Shown: positions 61,165-64,000 of the stretch, in pieces | How positions within the stretch are numbered: position 1 is the first letter of the stretch | Layout: every line of letters starts with the position of its first letter | Source of the DNA: Sphingobacterium sp. HMA12 | Lineage (GTDB): Bacteria > Bacteroidota > Bacteroidia > Sphingobacteriales > Sphingobacteriaceae | Length of the DNA stretch: 64,000 nt | Assembly: GCF_002933815.1 (NCBI RefSeq) | Contig: NZ_BEYR01000004.1 | Location: 62,001-126,000 of the forward strand | Direction of reading: 5' to 3' | Notes under the pieces: generated by a model | Told to the model about the DNA's origin: nothing | Seen by the model: only the letters and a program-made list of their open reading frames with translations | Database searches by the model: none | Made by a program: the position numbers and the translations under genes

Positions 61165-63576
61165 CTATTTGATATTTAAACGACCTTTTAGATCTTGCCA
61201 AACTTTAGCAAGCCCTGTTTTCTGCTTCCCTTTATCACCGTAGCCGTAGCCATAACCATAGCCATAACCATAACCACGTGCAAAATCAACATCATTGATT
61301 ACTGCAGCAAGGTTCTTTAATTTACCATCAATATATAACTCACGCGGCACTTGAAGTAAGCGCTTGTCTAAGTAATTAACACGCGACACATACAACGTTA
61401 AATCGGCATTGTGCGCAATGAGCAGGGTATCAGTCACCAGACTTACTGGGGCTGTATCGACCAATATATAATCATAGTGATTTCGTGCATATTTAATTAC
61501 ATCATCAAAGTGCCCGTTCATTAAAAGCTCGGCCGGATTTGGAGCTATATATCCTGAGTAGACCACATCAAAGTCATAATTACCCGGCTTTTTTATAATG
61601 ATATTGTCCACATCCATATCCGGATTGATCAAGAATTGGGTAATCCCGACATTAGTATGCTGTAAATGTGATAATCCAAGATAATCCAATACTTTAGGAC
61701 TACGAATATCAGCACCAATCAGCAATACTTTCTTACCAGACATGGATAAGATCTGTGCAAGATTGGTGGTCACAAAGGACTTACCCTCACCTGAGATAGT
61801 CGATGTCACAAAAACTACCTTTGACTTATCCTTTTGATCGGCTCCAAACATAAAGTTCATATTGGTACGCAGAATACGGAAAGCTTCCGCCAATGATGAA
61901 CGGTCATTGAGATGTACAATTGTATCTTCTGCAGTAGGTATTTCACCCAATACTGGCGCCTTAACGATATCTTCGATATCCTTACGAGAATGAATTTTAT
62001 TATCTAATAAAAATTTTAAGTATAAAATCGCAAACGGAATCAGAAAACCCCCGATTAAAGCTCCCAAAAGTACTATTCCCTTTTTAGGTGCTACGGGAAT
62101 TCCGTTACCATAAGCTGCATCAATAATCTTTAAATTATCTGGTGTAGCTGCAGCTTTAACCTCACTCTCTTCTCGTTTTTGCAACAACAAGAGATATAAA
62201 GATTCTACAATTTGTTGCTGACGTGATATTTTCTTGAATCCTTGTTCCTGATTTGGGATTGAGCTAATCCTTCCTTTTATTTCATTAGATTTCCTTTCAA
62301 TACTGCTCAGAGCCAATTGTGTAACCTTCCGGTAATTTTGTAAAGATTGGCGAATATTTTGATCCGATTCAGCGATATTTTCATTTAGTGCTATAACAGC
62401 GGGGTTCTGATCAGATGCAGATTTTAATAAATCGTCACGTTCCAAAACCAGTTTATTATATGCAGAAATTGCAGCTCCGATCGACGCATCCTGCAATCCA
62501 ATATTTGAAGGCAATAACTTACCTACTGATTGGTTTTTAAGGTAATCACTCATATGGTCTACCAATTGCAGTTGCGTACGATATTCCAGCACTTTCTTAT
62601 CATTTTCAGAAGCGTTATTTAAAAAAACCCCAGCCTCAGTAGCCATATCAACCATCGAATTAGCGGATTTAAAGTCAGCCGCCTGCTCGTCTGCACCTGA
62701 GAGATCTTTTGAAATAAGCATCAATCGTTTATTAATAAAGTCTGAAGTCGCCCGCGTCATTCTTAATTTATCATTCGTTAAATCTGCATTGTAAACATCA
62801 ATTAATGTATTTAGCACTAATTCAGCCTTTTTTCCCAAGGCAGACACCATCGAAAAATTAACAATATAAGACTGCATTTCTTTACTAGGAGAAATATTAA
62901 TAGCTCCTAAATTCGCATCTACTGCCCAATCCTTCGGTATCACGTTAATTTCAAAACTAGGATTCGCCTCAAAAATAAGCTTGTTATCTGACTGATTATT
63001 ACGTCTAAAAATTATTTTATTTTCGCCTATTCTGACGATCTTATCAAAACCACATGTTACTTTTTCATCAGAAACGATATCCGTTAAATGAAGTTCATTA
63101 CCGTTTTTGTAACGGACACGTAAACTTAACATAATAGTATCTTGATCTCCCTGTGGTTCTATGAAAAATGGCATGTCTTTCTGAAGAACTTCAGATGTTC
63201 GAATCTTACCTTTTGTTGCATAAATAATATTCAAATGATGTTGATCAACCACTTTACGCATCAGCCTTCTAGATGTCAAAACTTCAATCTGATCAGTAAC
63301 AAAAGAAGCACGAGTTCCTCCAAACCCCATACTACTGGTCAATTCGGCAATACCGGCCAACTCTCCGGCGGAAGCGCTCCGTTCATCTTTTAAAAGAATT
63401 TTAGCAGTTGTACTATAAGTCTTCTGCGCATAACGTAAATAAACTACTGCAATTCCTAAAGCAAGAATAATGGATATGAGAAACCATTTCCAATAGAAAG
63501 CATATTGCTCGAAAAGCTGACGTAAATTAATTTCGTCCTCTTGATTTTCTTTTACTTTTATAGAGTGCTGTTCCAT
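61165..63576 (-). CDS. Wzc-type polysaccharide co-polymerase with BY-kinase domain
   Basis: An 803-residue inner-membrane protein controlling exopolysaccharide chain length and export. The N-terminus has a Wzz domain (first helix at about 32-52, WKWFLISIILALGIAVVYLRY), a large periplasmic coiled-coil part and a second helix near 505-530. The cytoplasmic part is a bacterial tyrosine kinase with Walker A (ISGEGKSF, near 597), Walker A' (VLLIGADIRSP) and Walker B (YILVDTAPV). The tail holds a Gly-Tyr repeat (about six Tyr, near 780-792) as the likely autophosphorylation cluster. It follows a Wza-type gene by 8 bp. Confidence 0.93.
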   Translation of the reverse strand: MEQHSIKVKENQEDEINLRQLFEQYAFYWKWFLISIILALGIAVVYLRYAQKTYSTTAKILLKDERSASAGELAGIAELTSSMGFGGTRASFVTDQIEVLTSRRLMRKVVDQHHLNIIYATKGKIRTSEVLQKDMPFFIEPQGDQDTIMLSLRVRYKNGNELHLTDIVSDEKVTCGFDKIVRIGENKIIFRRNNQSDNKLIFEANPSFEINVIPKDWAVDANLGAINISPSKEMQSYIVNFSMVSALGKKAELVLNTLIDVYNADLTNDKLRMTRATSDFINKRLMLISKDLSGADEQAADFKSANSMVDMATEAGVFLNNASENDKKVLEYRTQLQLVDHMSDYLKNQSVGKLLPSNIGLQDASIGAAISAYNKLVLERDDLLKSASDQNPAVIALNENIAESDQNIRQSLQNYRKVTQLALSSIERKSNEIKGRISSIPNQEQGFKKISRQQQIVESLYLLLLQKREESEVKAAATPDNLKIIDAAYGNGIPVAPKKGIVLLGALIGGFLIPFAILYLKFLLDNKIHSRKDIEDIVKAPVLGEIPTAEDTIVHLNDRSSLAEAFRILRTNMNFMFGADQKDKSKVVFVTSTISGEGKSFVTTNLAQILSMSGKKVLLIGADIRSPKVLDYLGLSHLQHTNVGITQFLINPDMDVDNIIIKKPGNYDFDVVYSGYIAPNPAELLMNGHFDDVIKYARNHYDYILVDTAPVSLVTDTLLIAHNADLTLYVSRVNYLDKRLLQVPRELYIDGKLKNLAAVINDVDFARGYGYGYGYGYGYGDKGKQKTGLAKVWQDLKGRLNIK

Positions 63577-63584
63577 GAATCTTA

Positions 63585-64000
63585 TTAACGGGTCAATACT
63601 GAAATTACTGTAATTAATAAACTGGCAATTGAAATAATTATATTTGTATTTGCCCCTAGCTTTGAGTTATTTATCTGCGCCTTATTTGGCTCGACATAGA
63701 TCACATCATTTTGCGCTAAATAATAATAAGGCGAATTTAACGTGCTCTGTTGAGTAAGGTCTAAACGATGCATAGATTTTTTTCCATCTACTTCGCGGAT
63801 CAACATTACATTTTCACGAATGCCACGAATGGTTAAATCGCCGGCCATCCCAATTGCCTCCAATACAGTAACACGCTCAGTCGGCATTATAAATGACCCT
63901 GGCTTTGCTACTTCTCCTAAAACCGACACCCTAAAATTATTAAAATTTATATTAACACCAGGATCTTTAATATATTGACTTAATTCAGACCGGATTTTTT
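63585..64000 (-). CDS. Wza-type polysaccharide export protein, 3' part only
   Basis: Runs off the right edge of the window. The coding frame continues beyond the GTG at 63929: translating 63998-63930 on the minus strand gives KIRSELSQYIKDPGVNINFNNFR, joined to VSVLGEVAKPGSFIMP, the SLBB motif of outer-membrane polysaccharide exporters. A C-terminal helix (TNIIISIASLLITVISVL) may insert in the membrane, as in Bacteroidota members. The gene is not started inside the window, so the GTG is not its start. It is encoded 8 bp upstream of the Wzc-type kinase, forming an export operon. Confidence 0.9.
   Translation of the reverse strand, partial: KIRSELSQYIKDPGVNINFNNFRVSVLGEVAKPGSFIMPTERVTVLEAIGMAGDLTIRGIRENVMLIREVDGKKSMHRLDLTQQSTLNSPYYYLAQNDVIYVEPNKAQINNSKLGANTNIIISIASLLITVISVLTR

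Noticed and set aside
1..64000. CRISPR arrays, rRNA or tRNA genes
   Set aside because: No spaced direct repeats, cas genes or RNA gene hallmarks were found on either strand.

Overview
The window reads as chromosome of a Bacteroidota bacterium, most likely from the Sphingobacteriaceae (Sphingobacterium-like). The signs are the type IX secretion/gliding genes gldK, gldL, gldM and gldN, a SusC/SusD pair, a TonB receptor paired with a DUF4249 lipoprotein, many small lipoproteins with a Cys lipobox, and repeated matches to the Bacteroidota -7 promoter element TAnnTTTG. No rRNA, tRNA or CRISPR array was found. The family is inferred from gene content only.

Left part (1-16.3 kb). A fimbrillin-like lipoprotein with a perfect terminator is followed by a possible small RNA, an HTH protein, and an AraC regulator coupled to a single-domain response regulator. 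A tyrosine recombinase lies beyond them, and the 204 bp between the regulator pair and the recombinase is bounded by an exact 19-bp inverted repeat and holds a promoter pointing at the recombinase, which is the layout of an invertible promoter. From 6.5 to 16 kb come outer-membrane proteins, two tandem LuxR-type regulators, a large Ig-domain lipoprotein, a membrane-anchored bleomycin-hydrolase-like peptidase and an acyltransferase. Three promoters here carry the same dyad (AAATACC-N8-GGTATTT), each centred exactly 31.5 bp before the -7 box, which suggests one LuxR regulon.

Middle part (16.3-36 kb). A TonB receptor and DUF4249 pair, an endonuclease/exonuclease/phosphatase membrane protein, an MscS channel, and gldL-gldM with their own terminator. 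A protein made only of homing-endonuclease-associated repeats follows, probably starting at TTG. Then come a YihY membrane protein, an OmpA-type lipoprotein, a TetR regulator, an alpha-oxoamine synthase, CsbD, an Rpn-type nuclease with a 12-bp repeat array in its coding sequence, and a tightly coupled four-gene phage-like cassette (FN3 protein, DUF5675, 90-aa and 55-aa membrane peptides).

Region 36-40.4 kb. A LytTR response regulator and LytS-type kinase are transcribed divergently from a 70-aa exported peptide, a one-TM protein, an HTTM membrane protein and an AraC regulator, with a 137-aa secreted Cys-pair protein next to them. The layout recalls SdpA/SdpB peptide-toxin systems and is the best candidate here for an undescribed peptide signalling or toxin module.

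Region 40.4-52 kb. A TlpA-SusC-SusD operon, then a gene-poor accessory stretch. It holds a strong promoter followed by a rod-like structured RNA (6S-like), an XRE/coiled-coil protein, dispersed repeats, a broken Rpn gene, an intact TlpA-type thioredoxin, a broken alpha-galactosidase and a second CsbD copy with identical protein sequence.

Right part (53-64 kb). A fimbrial-anchor-like lipoprotein, then surface-polysaccharide functions: an acyltransferase-SGNH operon, a nucleotidyltransferase, a Wzc-type tyrosine kinase with a Gly-Tyr tail and the end of a Wza-type exporter. Between them gldK and gldN sit side by side without gldL and gldM, which are 34 kb away on the other strand, so the usual gldKLMN operon is split.
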